Shown here: positions 33,877 through 43,065 of the stretch, piece by piece | Numbering within the stretch: position 1 is the first letter of the stretch | How the letters are laid out: each line of letters begins with the position of its first letter | NCBI GenBank assembly: GCA_945877425.1 | Contig: CAMCRZ010000008.1 | Span: 20,144 to 84,143, forward strand | Source: an uncultured Treponema sp. | GTDB lineage: Bacteria > Spirochaetota > Spirochaetia > Treponematales > Treponemataceae | Direction: 5' to 3' | Length of the DNA: 64,000 bases | Program-made: the position numbers and the translations under genes | The notes under the pieces: generated by a model | The model's database searches: none | Told to the model about the DNA's origin: nothing | What the model saw: only the letters and a program-made list of their open reading frames with translations

Positions 33877-34854
33877 TTAAGTTAACCTTCCGTAGATTTT
33901 TTCGTAAAGGAACCTGTTGTCTTCTTCCTTTAAAGATTTAAAGCAGCATGACCAGCATTTTCCTTTTGATTCATCACCTTCATCTTCGTAAAGTTTTTCT
34001 ACGTAAGAGTCAACGTTTATGACACGCTTTATTGCGCTGGAAGAATTAAGTGTAAAAATCAGTTTTAAAGAATAATCACCTTCTTCTGCAATAGGATTTT
34101 CTTTCTGGCGGCTTGCCAAAACCATTCTCTTGTTGTCAATGTAAATTACATCTAAAGGCTTTGCCCTTACTTCAACATTCTGAAGTTCACTTTCAGTTCC
34201 GGCACTTTGCGTCAAATACCGCACTATGCTTAAAAGCTGCAGTCCGTTTCCGGCAGATACAGCAGAATTCTGAGACTCCTTTACAAAAGCTTCCAGCAAA
34301 GATTTTGCCTTAACCTGATTTTCCAGCGGTATGTCGCTCCATTTAGGCTGAACGAAAATGTTGCGGTTTTCAGGAGAAAAAGCCTGGATTACCACAGTTG
34401 AATTTTTTCCGTCTTTAAACGAAACTTCTGCCTTAAAATCAAAGTCAGACTTTCTGTCATCATCTTTTACACGCTTTATGGAAGAAGGCACAACTAAAGC
34501 AAGACCTTGGGAACATTCTTTCATGGTAGTAATAAAGTACAGCCCCAAATGATTAAAGTAAAACTGAACTCGCACTGTCTTTCCTGCAAAAAGCTGAACA
34601 GACTTAGCCGAACTTTTTAAAAGAATAATTCCCTGATTTAAAACTTCAATCTGTCTGCCCGGAACTGCTACTGGAAAAACGGCGCTAGCTGAAACCTTTA
34701 ATTCTTCAGGCGTATAAACCATGCTGTTTTCAAGAGAAGCTTCCTGCTGCTCAGGCTTTTCTTCAAGAGTTACTGTAAGCGGAACGTTATCGTCTCGTAA
34801 GTATTGCAGCACAAGTTCCCTTTCAATTTTAGTAAGTTCTTTTTCTTCTGCCAT
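33877..34854 (-). CDS. hypothetical protein, possibly PilZ-related
   Basis: 325 residues, no signal peptide. It starts with a strongly conserved-looking helix (LTKIERELVLQYLRDDNVPL) and has two probable beta-rich domains (about 50-160 and 225-300). The C-terminus holds CWSCC and the ending EEDNRFLYEKIYGRL. The general layout reminds me of spirochete PilZ-like proteins with an N-terminal PilZN-type domain, but the c-di-GMP residues R-x-x-x-R and D-x-S-x-x-G are not visible, so this is tentative. It lies 12 bp downstream of a lipoprotein gene and is probably co-transcribed with it. Confidence 0.6.
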   Translation of the reverse strand: MAEEKELTKIERELVLQYLRDDNVPLTVTLEEKPEQQEASLENSMVYTPEELKVSASAVFPVAVPGRQIEVLNQGIILLKSSAKSVQLFAGKTVRVQFYFNHLGLYFITTMKECSQGLALVVPSSIKRVKDDDRKSDFDFKAEVSFKDGKNSTVVIQAFSPENRNIFVQPKWSDIPLENQVKAKSLLEAFVKESQNSAVSAGNGLQLLSIVRYLTQSAGTESELQNVEVRAKPLDVIYIDNKRMVLASRQKENPIAEEGDYSLKLIFTLNSSSAIKRVINVDSYVEKLYEDEGDESKGKCWSCCFKSLKEEDNRFLYEKIYGRLT

Positions 34855-34866
34855 AAAAACGCTCCG

Positions 34867-35544
34867 TTATTTTTCTTCCTTTCCTAAAACTAAATCTATA
34901 AAATCAAGCTGGGTAACTTTCCATTCATTCTTTACTTTTTCAAGATAAATGTAAATGTCGCAGTGATTTTCTGTTTTAAAATTCATCTTTTCTTTTTCTG
35001 CATCTTTAAAATAAAAGCGCACTGGAACCTGCACTAAAGTTTCCCCTGAACATGGTGAACCTAAAACGCAGCTTTTAAACTCATGATCTTTTTCAAAAGA
35101 GCTGCAGTTGTAAAGAAAAACAGTCAGCTGGTAAGAACAGCCTGCTTTCATAAACGAAGAACAGTCTTCCTTTGCAATCAGTTTTGAACAAAAAGAATCT
35201 GCTGCAGACAGTGCACTTTCTTCAAATCCGCTTAAATCAAGGCTTGTAAAACCTTCAATGTAAGGATAAACAGGATTGTACTCTTTTTCCTTTCCGCTGA
35301 AAAAAATGTTGCTTGAAGAAACCTTTACTTTTGAAGCAAATCCCGGAGCATCGCTTACTTTTTCCGTTAACTTGTCTCCTTCAAGAGCATCTGTCCAGTT
35401 TACGCTGGAGTTGATTTTTTCTGTTTTAAGGCGAAGTGTTGAACTTTCTTCAAAAACCTGACCTGACTCTCCGCTGCAGGAAATAAAAGCTGCTGCCAGA
35501 AAAAAAATGCTGCAAAACTGCCTTACTGACTTTCCACAATTCAT
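34867..35544 (-). CDS. lipoprotein of unknown function
   Basis: 225 residues with a signal peptide ending in the lipobox FISC (Cys about 23). The mature part is polar with several cysteines (for example FCSKLIAKEDCSSFMKAGCS), which may form disulfides in the periplasm. The C-terminal 40 residues (CDIYIYLEKVKNEWKVTQLD) resemble the last strands of NTF2- or lipocalin-like folds, but no family is firmly recognised. It is divergent from the aconitase gene. Confidence 0.75.
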   Translation of the reverse strand: MNCGKSVRQFCSIFFLAAAFISCSGESGQVFEESSTLRLKTEKINSSVNWTDALEGDKLTEKVSDAPGFASKVKVSSSNIFFSGKEKEYNPVYPYIEGFTSLDLSGFEESALSAADSFCSKLIAKEDCSSFMKAGCSYQLTVFLYNCSSFEKDHEFKSCVLGSPCSGETLVQVPVRFYFKDAEKEKMNFKTENHCDIYIYLEKVKNEWKVTQLDFIDLVLGKEEK

Positions 35545-35622
35545 TTGGTTATTATAGCAGAAAACAGCTTTACTTACAATTCAACCTTTGGCTGAAAAAT
35601 CAAGGATAATTTTTAATATAAC

Positions 35623-35651
35623 TTGTACAAAGTCTTTGTAAAATGTAAAAT
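35623..35651 (+). promoter_or_regulatory. putative sigma-70 promoter for aconitase
   Basis: TTGTAC (35623-35628), 17 bp, TAAAAT (35646-35651), about 80 bp before the start codon. The match is moderate. Confidence 0.4.
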
Positions 35652-35730
35652 TACACAGTTATTTTATCGTTAAGATTCCAGTTGCTTCTTTTCAACTGAG
35701 TTTCTAACTGACTTTTTACGGAGGAAATAA

Positions 35731-37746
35731 ATGGCACTGACTTTAGCAGAAAAAATTCTTCAAAATCACATTGTATCTTGTGAAGTTGACTGGAAAAAAG
35801 GCGAACCTATTGAAAGAGGAAAAGATATTGCAATCAAAATAGACCAGACTTTAACTCAGGATGCAACAGGTACAATGACTTACCTTCAGTTTGAAACAAT
35901 CGGTGTTCCCCGCGTAAAAACAGAAGTAAGCGTTTCTTACGTTGACCACAACACTTTGCAGACTGATTTTAAAAACATGGACGATCACCGTTACCTTCAG
36001 TCTATTGCTGCAAGATACGGCCTGTATTTTTCACGTCCTGGAAACGGAATATGCCATCAGGTTCATCTTGAATGTTTCGGCAAACCTGGAAAAACTCTTT
36101 TAGGTTCAGACAGCCACACTCCTACAGGCGGCGGAATCGGTATGATTGCAATTGGTGCAGGCGGACTTGACGTTGCAGTTGCAATGGGCGGCGGTGCATT
36201 CCATCTTGCCATGCCTAAAATTTTCGGCGTAAAGCTTACAGGCAAACTCAGAAAAGGCGTAGGCGCTAAAGACATTATTCTTGAAGTATTGCGTCGTGAA
36301 ACTGTAAAAGGCGGAACTCTTGCAATTTATGAATATTTCGGCGAAGGAGTTGAAACCTTAACTGTTCCTCAGAGAGCTACAATTACAAACATGGGTGCTG
36401 AACTTGGTGCTACATGTTCAATTTTCCCTTCTGATGAAAAGACTAAGAAATTCCTTGAAAGCATGGGTCGAGGCGGTGACTGGTCTGAACTTAAGGCTGA
36501 CGAAAATGCTGCTTACGACAAGCTTATTGAAATTGATTTAGACAAACTTTCTGCACTTGCTGCTTGTCCTCACAATCCTGACGTAATCAATACAGTTGAA
36601 AGTCTTGCAGGTAAAAAAGTTACGCAGGTAGTTATAGGATCATGCACAAATTCTTCACTTGATGATTTGGAAAGCGTTGCTGCAATCGTTAAGGGCAAGC
36701 ACATTGCTCCTGGTGTAGAAGCAGGAATTGCACCTGGAAGCCGTACAACTTTACTTATGGCATCTAAGGCTGGAATTCTTGAAACTTTAATTGAAGCAGG
36801 ATTCCGTATTCTTGAAAGTGCCTGCGGTCCTTGCATAGGTCAGGGATTTGCTCCAAACTCTGAAGGCGTAACACTCAGAACTTTCAACAGAAACTTTAAG
36901 GGCCGCTCGGGAACAGCAGACGCAAACGTTTACCTTGTAAGCCCGGAAACAGCAGCAGCTGCAGCAGTAACAGGCGTATTTACGGAAGCAGAAAAGCTTG
37001 ACTACGAAGATCCGGCTTATTCAACTGGTGTAAGGGTTTCAATGCTTGATGGAAAAGATGAACGTCTTTCTTCAAAAGATATTCTTGAAGCAGCACTTAA
37101 CAGAGGAATGATAATTTCACCTCTTCCATTGGAAGAAGCACAGAAAGTTGAAATCTTACGGGGACCTAACATTAAGCCTTGTCCAAAGTGCCGTGAATAC
37201 AAGGAACGCCTTTCCCTTAGCGTAAGGCTTAAGGCAGGAGACAACGTTTCTACAGACGACATTATGCCTGCAGGAGCAAAAGTTCTTCCGTTGCGTTCCA
37301 ACATTCCTGAAATAAGCAAGTTTACACTTACACGCCTGGATGAAACTTTCTACACAAGAAGTGAAGCAGAAAATTTTGCAGACTGTTGTGTTGTTGGCGG
37401 AGAAAACTACGGCCAGGGTTCAAGCCGTGAACACGCAGCTTTAGGACCAATGTATCTTGGAGTAAGGGCAATCATTACAAAAAGCTTTGCACGCATTCAC
37501 AAGGCAAACCTTATTAACTACGGCATTATTCCTATAAACTTTGTAAATCCTTCAGACTACGACCTTATAAAACAGGGCGACACTCTTGAACTTACAAATA
37601 TTGATGATGCCCTTAAAAACGGCTGTGAATTTGAAATCAGCGTAAACGGAAAGGTAATTAAGGGAACTAATGATCTTGCTCCAAGAAGCAGGGAAATTCT
37701 TCTTGCAGGCGGACTTGCAGCTTACACCAGAAACGGCGGACAGTAA
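35731..37746 (+). CDS. acn: aconitate hydratase
   Basis: 671 residues, the shorter bacterial aconitase type. The three [4Fe-4S] ligands are in SCTNSS and ACGPCIGQ; the substrate-binding region includes GSDSHTPTGGG. The C-terminal swivel domain has STDDIMPAG and GSSREHAALGP. It interconverts citrate and isocitrate through cis-aconitate. The LeuC/homoaconitase subfamily is related, but having both domains in one chain and this motif spacing favour aconitase. No other TCA-cycle gene is adjacent. Good AGGAGG-type ribosome-binding site (acGGAGGaaataa). Confidence 0.92.
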   Translation: MALTLAEKILQNHIVSCEVDWKKGEPIERGKDIAIKIDQTLTQDATGTMTYLQFETIGVPRVKTEVSVSYVDHNTLQTDFKNMDDHRYLQSIAARYGLYFSRPGNGICHQVHLECFGKPGKTLLGSDSHTPTGGGIGMIAIGAGGLDVAVAMGGGAFHLAMPKIFGVKLTGKLRKGVGAKDIILEVLRRETVKGGTLAIYEYFGEGVETLTVPQRATITNMGAELGATCSIFPSDEKTKKFLESMGRGGDWSELKADENAAYDKLIEIDLDKLSALAACPHNPDVINTVESLAGKKVTQVVIGSCTNSSLDDLESVAAIVKGKHIAPGVEAGIAPGSRTTLLMASKAGILETLIEAGFRILESACGPCIGQGFAPNSEGVTLRTFNRNFKGRSGTADANVYLVSPETAAAAAVTGVFTEAEKLDYEDPAYSTGVRVSMLDGKDERLSSKDILEAALNRGMIISPLPLEEAQKVEILRGPNIKPCPKCREYKERLSLSVRLKAGDNVSTDDIMPAGAKVLPLRSNIPEISKFTLTRLDETFYTRSEAENFADCCVVGGENYGQGSSREHAALGPMYLGVRAIITKSFARIHKANLINYGIIPINFVNPSDYDLIKQGDTLELTNIDDALKNGCEFEISVNGKVIKGTNDLAPRSREILLAGGLAAYTRNGGQ

Positions 37747-37775
37747 TTTAGGCAGGATTTATCTAAAAAAGGAAT

Positions 37776-38495
37776 ATGACTATGCTTAATGTTCATAACG
37801 TAATGGAAGAATTTGTTGAAAAACGAGTAAACGCTCTTTACAATCAGATTGAAAAATCAAATGATTCGGGAGTTTCATGCAGTTGTGAAAATTGCAGGCT
37901 GGACACTGTTACTTTTGTTTTAAACAGAATTCCTCCAAAGTACATTGTAAGCGGTAGAGGGGTTACTCATATTGCCATGGCTTTGGAAAAAGACAAGCAG
38001 CTTGTTGCCGACATAGAAAAACTTGCTGTAGAAGGAATGCGTCTTGTAAATGACTCAAAGCGTCCTTATCATCAGGATAACAAGAAGAATTCTGATTTTA
38101 ACGATGAAATTTTAAGTGCATTTAATTTTCCTACTTTTCTTGGAAACGTTTACGACGGACAGACTTTTGAACCTTTGGCTGATGCAAATGTTCTTCTTAA
38201 ACTGAAAGATTCAAAAGCGCCTATGGTTGACGTTACGTGGGAAAATCCCTGCAAGACTTATTCGTCTACAGAAGGAAGCTATTCTTTTTGGGTTAAGCCT
38301 TTGATTTGTGAAAAAGAAGGTGAACTTAAAAAGTTTACGTTTACAGTTGAAGTTTCAGCGCCAAATTACGAGACTTCATCTTATTCCTTTACAATTCCCC
38401 TTTCTTCTGAAAAAATTCAGAAAAACAGCTTGAATTCAGCTTACAGTTTGAAAATTCAAAATATTTTTCTTTTCAGAAGTGATTTTAAGCAGTAA
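37776..38495 (+). CDS. ComFB family protein
   Basis: 239 residues. The N-terminal 100 residues hold the ComFB signature: a helix VMEEFVEKRVNALY, then CSCENCRLDTVTFVLNRIPP KYIVSGRG. ComFB-type proteins are small, some bind cyclic di-nucleotides, and in cyanobacteria they affect motility and competence. The C-terminal half (GNVYDGQTFEPLADANVLLK, later GSYSFWVKPLICE) looks like a carboxypeptidase-regulatory-like beta-sandwich, an unusual partner. A start at the second Met (37782) is equally possible. It follows aconitase by 29 bp. Confidence 0.8.
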   Translation: MTMLNVHNVMEEFVEKRVNALYNQIEKSNDSGVSCSCENCRLDTVTFVLNRIPPKYIVSGRGVTHIAMALEKDKQLVADIEKLAVEGMRLVNDSKRPYHQDNKKNSDFNDEILSAFNFPTFLGNVYDGQTFEPLADANVLLKLKDSKAPMVDVTWENPCKTYSSTEGSYSFWVKPLICEKEGELKKFTFTVEVSAPNYETSSYSFTIPLSSEKIQKNSLNSAYSLKIQNIFLFRSDFKQ

Positions 38496-38539
38496 ATTAC
38501 TGTTATACTTTTATAACTTTATAATAATCAGGAGTAAAT

Positions 38540-39256
38540 ATGGAATCTTTGGAAAATTATAAATCATCATCAAATGAAAAAACAACTTTTCTTGCCAGAA
38601 CTTACTTGTGGATGTTTTTTGCCCTACTTTTAAGTGCTGCTTCATCTTACTTTGCTGCAACAGATGAAACTCTTTTTAATTTCGTGTGGCGTAAAGGCGG
38701 ATACATTTTTCTGTTCATAGGTGAATTTGCCCTTGTTTTTGTTTTAAGCGCATTAGTCAGGAAACTTTCGGCATTCAGTGCTGCCCTTCTTTTTATATGT
38801 TATTCAATAATAAACGGACTTACTATTTCTTCAATTTTCATAAGGTTTCAGATTGATTCAATTGCCTACTGTTTTATAGGAACTGCACTGCTGTTTCTTG
38901 TTATGAGCATTTACGGCTTTACCACAAAGCAGTCTCTTGCAAAAGCAGGTCATTATCTTATGATGGCTCTTGTGGGTGTTATCATTGTAAGCATATTAAA
39001 CGGCATCCTTACTTTTGCATTCGGACAGGACAAGACTTACTTCTTTATAAACGAACTTATTTCAATTGCAACAGTTGTAATTTTTACAGGTCTTACAGCT
39101 TATGATACACAGAAAATTTTAGCCGCTTCTGAAAATGCAGACGGTTCTGAGTCTTACAAAAAGCTTTCAATTTTAGCTGCACTGGAGCTTTACCTTGACT
39201 TTATAAATATTTTCTTGTATTTACTCAGACTTTTTGGAAATACACGCAAAAACTAA
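38540..39256 (+). CDS. Bax inhibitor-1/YccA family membrane protein
   Basis: 238 residues with seven predicted membrane helices and the family endings TGLTAYDTQKIL and ALELYLDFINIFLYLLRLFG. These proteins form pH-sensitive calcium leak channels in some bacteria and interact with membrane proteases in others. The gene is followed with one base between by the amino-acid permease gene. Confidence 0.92.
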   Translation: MESLENYKSSSNEKTTFLARTYLWMFFALLLSAASSYFAATDETLFNFVWRKGGYIFLFIGEFALVFVLSALVRKLSAFSAALLFICYSIINGLTISSIFIRFQIDSIAYCFIGTALLFLVMSIYGFTTKQSLAKAGHYLMMALVGVIIVSILNGILTFAFGQDKTYFFINELISIATVVIFTGLTAYDTQKILAASENADGSESYKKLSILAALELYLDFINIFLYLLRLFGNTRKN

Positions 39257-39257
39257 A

Positions 39258-39917
39258 ATGGATTTTGATTATATAGAAAAAGTACTTCCCCTTTACTGTA
39301 GTGCTGCAAAACTAACCCTTTCAATTGGTTTTACAGGAATTCTTTTTTCTGCAGTTCTGGGGATTTTATGTGCCGTTATCCGGTACTGGAAAATTCCTGT
39401 TTTAAATTGGATTGTAAAATCATACACTGAACTTTCCAGAAACACACCTCTTTTAATTCAGTTGTTTTTCCTCTACTTTGCATTGCCAAAAATAGGAATA
39501 AAGCTTTCTGCAAATCAGTGCGGAATTATAGGACTGACTTTTCTTGGCGGAAGCTATATGGCAGAAACTTTCAGAAGTGCCATTGAAACTGTGAGCAAAG
39601 TTCAGATTGAAAGCGGTCAGTGCATCGGTCTTACGAAATTTCAGATTGTAAGATACGTAATTTTGCCTCAGGCAGCTGCAGTTTCCGTTCCAGGCATTTG
39701 TGCCAACATAATCTTTCTTATAAAGGAAACTTCAATGTTCAGCGCGATCGCCCTTGCAGATTTAATGTTCGTTGCAAAAGATTTGATAGGTATGGATTAC
39801 AAAACTACAGAAGCATTTTTTCTTCTTGTAATATTTTATTTTATCATTCTGCTTCCAGTTTCCCTCATAAGTTATTGGGCTGAAAGGAGGGTTCGTTATG
39901 CACAGTTCGGCTCTTGA
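39258..39917 (+). CDS. polar amino-acid ABC transporter permease, subunit 1
   Basis: 219 residues from ATG 39258, one base after the previous stop; a TTG at 39234 is in frame but lies inside the preceding gene. It has five hydrophobic segments and the EAA-type loop ESGQCIGLTKFQIVRYVILP that docks with the ATPase, plus the HisM-type start SRNTPLLIQLFFLYF. It pairs with the next gene to form a heterodimeric channel. The stop overlaps the next start region by 20 bp. Confidence 0.9.
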   Translation: MDFDYIEKVLPLYCSAAKLTLSIGFTGILFSAVLGILCAVIRYWKIPVLNWIVKSYTELSRNTPLLIQLFFLYFALPKIGIKLSANQCGIIGLTFLGGSYMAETFRSAIETVSKVQIESGQCIGLTKFQIVRYVILPQAAAVSVPGICANIIFLIKETSMFSAIALADLMFVAKDLIGMDYKTTEAFFLLVIFYFIILLPVSLISYWAERRVRYAQFGS

Positions 39918-40602
39918 AGCAATAAGTACGGCATTCAGCGTATTGTTTCTTGGAAAGAATTTTGTCCGTCTTTTAGGAGGACTTCTTGTAACTATTGAAA
40001 TTGCTGCAGTTTCAGTTTTGTTTTCGTTGTTCTTCGGATTTCTTTTCGGAATAATCATGACTGTAAAATTCAAACCTTTGCAGGTTTTGTGCAGGATTTA
40101 TCTTGAGTTTATGAGGATTATGCCTCAGCTTGTACTGCTTTTTATTGCTTACTATGGACTTGCCAGAACGGGAGGAATTTCACTTTCCGGAGAAGCAGCA
40201 AGCGTTCTTGTCTTTACGTTGTGGGGAACTGCAGAAATGGGCGACCTTGTGCGCGGTGCTTTAGATTCCATGCCGAAACATCAGTATGAAAGCGGAAGGG
40301 CTTTGGGGCTTAAAGAAAAGCAGATTTTCTTTTACATAATAATTCCCCAGACAATACGGCGCCTTATACCACTTTCAATGAACCTTATTACAAGAATGAT
40401 AAAAACTACATGTCTTGTAGTATTTGTCGGCGTAATTGAAGTTGTAAAAATCGGACAGCAGATTATTGAAGCAAACAGGCTTGAAATTCCATCTGCATCT
40501 ATTGCAATATATGCTGTAATTTTCTTTATGTACTTTATTGTCTGCTGGCCTTTATCTGTTGCTGCAGGAATTCTTGAAAAAAAGCAGAAACTTAAAAGCT
40601 GA
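39898..40602 (+). CDS. polar amino-acid ABC transporter permease, subunit 2
   Basis: 234 residues, homologous to the preceding permease: FMRIMPQLVLLFIAYYG corresponds to the SRNTPLLIQLFFLYF segment, and the EAA loop is YESGRALGLKEKQIFFYIIIP. Two unequal permeases with one ATPase and one binding protein is the layout of the His/Glu/Gln family importers. An AAAGGAGG lies before its ATG, inside the preceding gene. Confidence 0.9.
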   Translation: MHSSALEAISTAFSVLFLGKNFVRLLGGLLVTIEIAAVSVLFSLFFGFLFGIIMTVKFKPLQVLCRIYLEFMRIMPQLVLLFIAYYGLARTGGISLSGEAASVLVFTLWGTAEMGDLVRGALDSMPKHQYESGRALGLKEKQIFFYIIIPQTIRRLIPLSMNLITRMIKTTCLVVFVGVIEVVKIGQQIIEANRLEIPSASIAIYAVIFFMYFIVCWPLSVAAGILEKKQKLKS

Positions 40603-40633
40603 AATATTTTGTTTATTTTAGTGGAGAAAAAAA

Positions 40634-41380
40634 ATGGCATTACTTGAAATAAAAAATGTAGTAAAAAGTTATAAAGAAGCAGGCGGTATTTTAAAAGGCG
40701 TTTCCCTTAATGTTGAAAAAGGCGAAGTTGTTGTAATTGTTGGACCTTCAGGCTGCGGAAAAAGTACACTTTTGAGATGCATTAACGGTCTGGAAAATAT
40801 TCAGCAGGGAGAAATTCTTCTTGACGGAGAAGTTATAAGCAACAGAAAAAAAGACATGAACATTGTAAGGCAGAAAATCGGAATGGTTTTCCAGAGTTAT
40901 GACCTGTTCCCTCACCTTAACGTTTTAAACAATATTCTTCTTGGTCCTGTTAAAGCTCAGAAAAGGCAGAAGGCAGAAGTTACAAAGGAAGCTGAAACCT
41001 TACTTGAAAGAGTCGGACTTCTTGAAAAAAAGAATGTGTTTCCCCGTCAGCTTTCCGGCGGACAGAAGCAGCGTGTTGCAATTGCCAGAGCTTTATGCAT
41101 GAATCCTGAAATCATGCTTTTTGATGAAGTTACGGCAGCCCTAGATCCTGAAATGGTACGGGAAGTTTTAGACGTAATGTTTGATCTTGCAAAAGAAGGA
41201 AAAACAATGCTTATTGTTACGCATCAGATGGAATTTGCAAGGGCAGTTGCTGACAGAGTTATTTTTCTTGATGAAGGCGTAATTGTTGAAGAAGGAAAAC
41301 CTGACGACTTTTTCACAAATCCTAAAACACAAAGAGCTAAAAAGTTTTTAAAAGCATTTACTTTCGAAAAAGCAAAATAA
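40634..41380 (+). CDS. polar amino-acid ABC transporter ATP-binding protein
   Basis: 248 residues. Walker [11 protein letters not shown]-loop [12 protein letters not shown], signature [15 protein letters not shown], Walker [13 protein letters not shown] and the switch His in IVTHQMEFA. It powers import through the two preceding permeases (GlnQ/HisP type). It is the last gene before a separate promoter that serves the binding protein. Confidence 0.95.
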   Translation: MALLEIKNVVKSYKEAGGILKGVSLNVEKGEVVVIVGPSGCGKSTLLRCINGLENIQQGEILLDGEVISNRKKDMNIVRQKIGMVFQSYDLFPHLNVLNNILLGPVKAQKRQKAEVTKEAETLLERVGLLEKKNVFPRQLSGGQKQRVAIARALCMNPEIMLFDEVTAALDPEMVREVLDVMFDLAKEGKTMLIVTHQMEFARAVADRVIFLDEGVIVEEGKPDDFFTNPKTQRAKKFLKAFTFEKAK

Positions 41381-41392
41381 AAAAATAAAGTA

Positions 41393-41421
41393 TTGACACT
41401 TTCCTACTAAAACGATATGTT
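41393..41421 (+). promoter_or_regulatory. sigma-70 promoter for the binding-protein gene
   Basis: A perfect TTGACA (41393-41398), 17 bp and TATGTT (41416-41421). A dedicated promoter would let the binding protein be made in excess over the membrane components. Confidence 0.8.
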
Positions 41422-41475
41422 AATACACAATTAACCACTAAACCTATAGGTAATCATAATTTTTTGGAGGAATCT

Positions 41476-42300
41476 ATGAAAATAACAAAAATTATATCAC
41501 TTGCCCTAATTGCTGCAGCAGGAACTTCTTTTTTCAGCTGCTCTAAAAAAGTTCAGGGAAGCACAGTTGAAGCAATTAAAGCTAACAAAGAAATTAAAAT
41601 TGCCGTATTCAGTGACAAAAAGCCTTTCGGTTATGTAGACCAGAATGGCGAATACAGAGGATACGACGTTTACTTTGGAAACCGCATTGCAAAAGATCTT
41701 GGAGTAAAAGTTAAGTACGTTCCTGTTGAAGCAGCTGCCCGTGTAGAAGTTCTTGAAACCGGAAAGGTTGATCTTGTTCTTGCTAATTTTACTGTAACAA
41801 AAGAACGTGCTGAAAAAGTTGACTTTGCACTTCCTTACATGAAAGTTGCATTGGGAATTGTAAGCAAAAACGGTGAAATTACTGCACCGGAACAGCTTAA
41901 CGGAAAAAAGCTTATTATTGCCAAGGGAACTACTGCAGAAAGCTACTTTGAAAAGAATTATCCGGAAGTTGAACTTGTAAAGTATGACCAGTATTCAGAA
42001 GCATACGATGCACTTTTAAACGGAAGAGGCGATGCACTTTCAACTGACAACACAGAAGTTCTTGCATGGGCTCTTGAAAATCCAGGATATGAAGTTGGAG
42101 TTGAATCTTTAGGCGACCTTGATACAATTGCTCCTGCAGTACAGAAAGGAAACAAAAGTCTCCTTAACTGGATTAACAGCGAAATTGAAAGCCTTGAACC
42201 TGAACAGTTTTTCCATGCAGCATACGAAGCAGAACTCCGCAGCGTATACGGGCCTGAAAGCAATGCAGACAGTCTTGTTATAGAAGGCGGAAAACTTTAA
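41476..42300 (+). CDS. amino-acid ABC transporter substrate-binding lipoprotein
   Basis: 274 residues from the ATG at 41476, which has GGAGG six bases upstream; a TTG at 41464 overlaps that ribosome-binding site. The signal peptide ends in the lipobox FFSC. The solute-binding family 3 fold is evident: IKIAVFSDKKPFGYVDQNGE, GYDVYFGNRIAKDLG, then VDLVLANFTVTKERAEKVDF. It resembles PEB1-type and other acidic or polar amino-acid receptors. The exact ligand is not readable. Confidence 0.92.
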   Translation: MKITKIISLALIAAAGTSFFSCSKKVQGSTVEAIKANKEIKIAVFSDKKPFGYVDQNGEYRGYDVYFGNRIAKDLGVKVKYVPVEAAARVEVLETGKVDLVLANFTVTKERAEKVDFALPYMKVALGIVSKNGEITAPEQLNGKKLIIAKGTTAESYFEKNYPEVELVKYDQYSEAYDALLNGRGDALSTDNTEVLAWALENPGYEVGVESLGDLDTIAPAVQKGNKSLLNWINSEIESLEPEQFFHAAYEAELRSVYGPESNADSLVIEGGKL

Positions 42301-42326
42301 TTTTATAAATCCATTTAAAAAAGATT

Positions 42327-42369
42327 AAGCCGGCACTTTCTGGATTTTTCCATTAAGACCGGCTTTTTT
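42327..42369 (+). terminator. rho-independent terminator
   Basis: AAGCCGG (42327-42333) pairs with CCGGCTT (42359-42365), followed by a T run to 42369. Confidence 0.8.
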
Positions 42370-42405
42370 GTTTTAACCTTTTGTCTTTAATCAGTTAAGT
42401 TAAAA

Positions 42406-43008
42406 TTACAGGCTGTTAATAAGATACTGCTTAAGCAAGTTTTTCCAGCTGAAGTTTGCTATAGTTTCAGTTATATTTTCATATTTTCCTCCGTCAGAAA
42501 GAACTGAAGGACAGGCTGGATGAACATTTTGAGTAACACTATTTCTTAAATCACTTTTTGAATAGTAAATTGCTGTCCATGTTGCCCTTGAACCTGCAAA
42601 TGAAAAAGAATCAGTATTTTCAGTTGAATCTGAAACTGCTTCTTCTGACTTTCCGAATGTCTTTAAAACATAAGTATTTGAGTCAAGACCATTTAAAACT
42701 GTACCGGCAAGAGAATCAGTATGAACACCGTTTTTAATCCATGCAACTACTGTAAGCCCAGGCTCTAAAGTTATGGATGAACTAAGGTTAGAACTTCCTT
42801 CAACACCTGTAACTTTGCTGTCGCAGTAAATCATTGCAACATAACCGATAGTTTCTTCTGTTGTTCCGTCTGAGCCTGTTTTTGTAATAGGCATTTCACA
42901 CCATGTGTTTACAGGACCTAAAAGATCATCTGCTTCGTCACAAGAAGTAAAGGTAAATGCACTTGCCAAAACAAAAGCAGCCGCAATAAAACCGAATAAT
43001 TTTTTCAT
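42406..43008 (-). CDS. lipoprotein of unknown function
   Basis: 200 residues from ATG 43008, which follows GGAG at the right distance; an in-frame Met four codons earlier overlaps that site. Signal peptide with lipobox FTSC (Cys 23). The mature part is Thr/Ser-rich and beta-like (GLTVVAWIKNGVHTDSLAGT), with a basic-aromatic C-terminus. No family recognised. It lies downstream of the YeiH-family gene in the same direction, with 57 bp between. Confidence 0.8.
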   Translation of the reverse strand: MKKLFGFIAAAFVLASAFTFTSCDEADDLLGPVNTWCEMPITKTGSDGTTEETIGYVAMIYCDSKVTGVEGSSNLSSSITLEPGLTVVAWIKNGVHTDSLAGTVLNGLDSNTYVLKTFGKSEEAVSDSTENTDSFSFAGSRATWTAIYYSKSDLRNSVTQNVHPACPSVLSDGGKYENITETIANFSWKNLLKQYLINSL

Positions 43009-43065
43009 AATATGCTCCATTTAAGTATTTTATATAATTATAATTCAAAAAACAGTAAATTCAAG

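Noticed and set aside
39234..39257. TTG start for the first amino-acid permease
   Set aside because: It lies within the Bax-inhibitor-1 gene; the ATG one base after that gene is more plausible.
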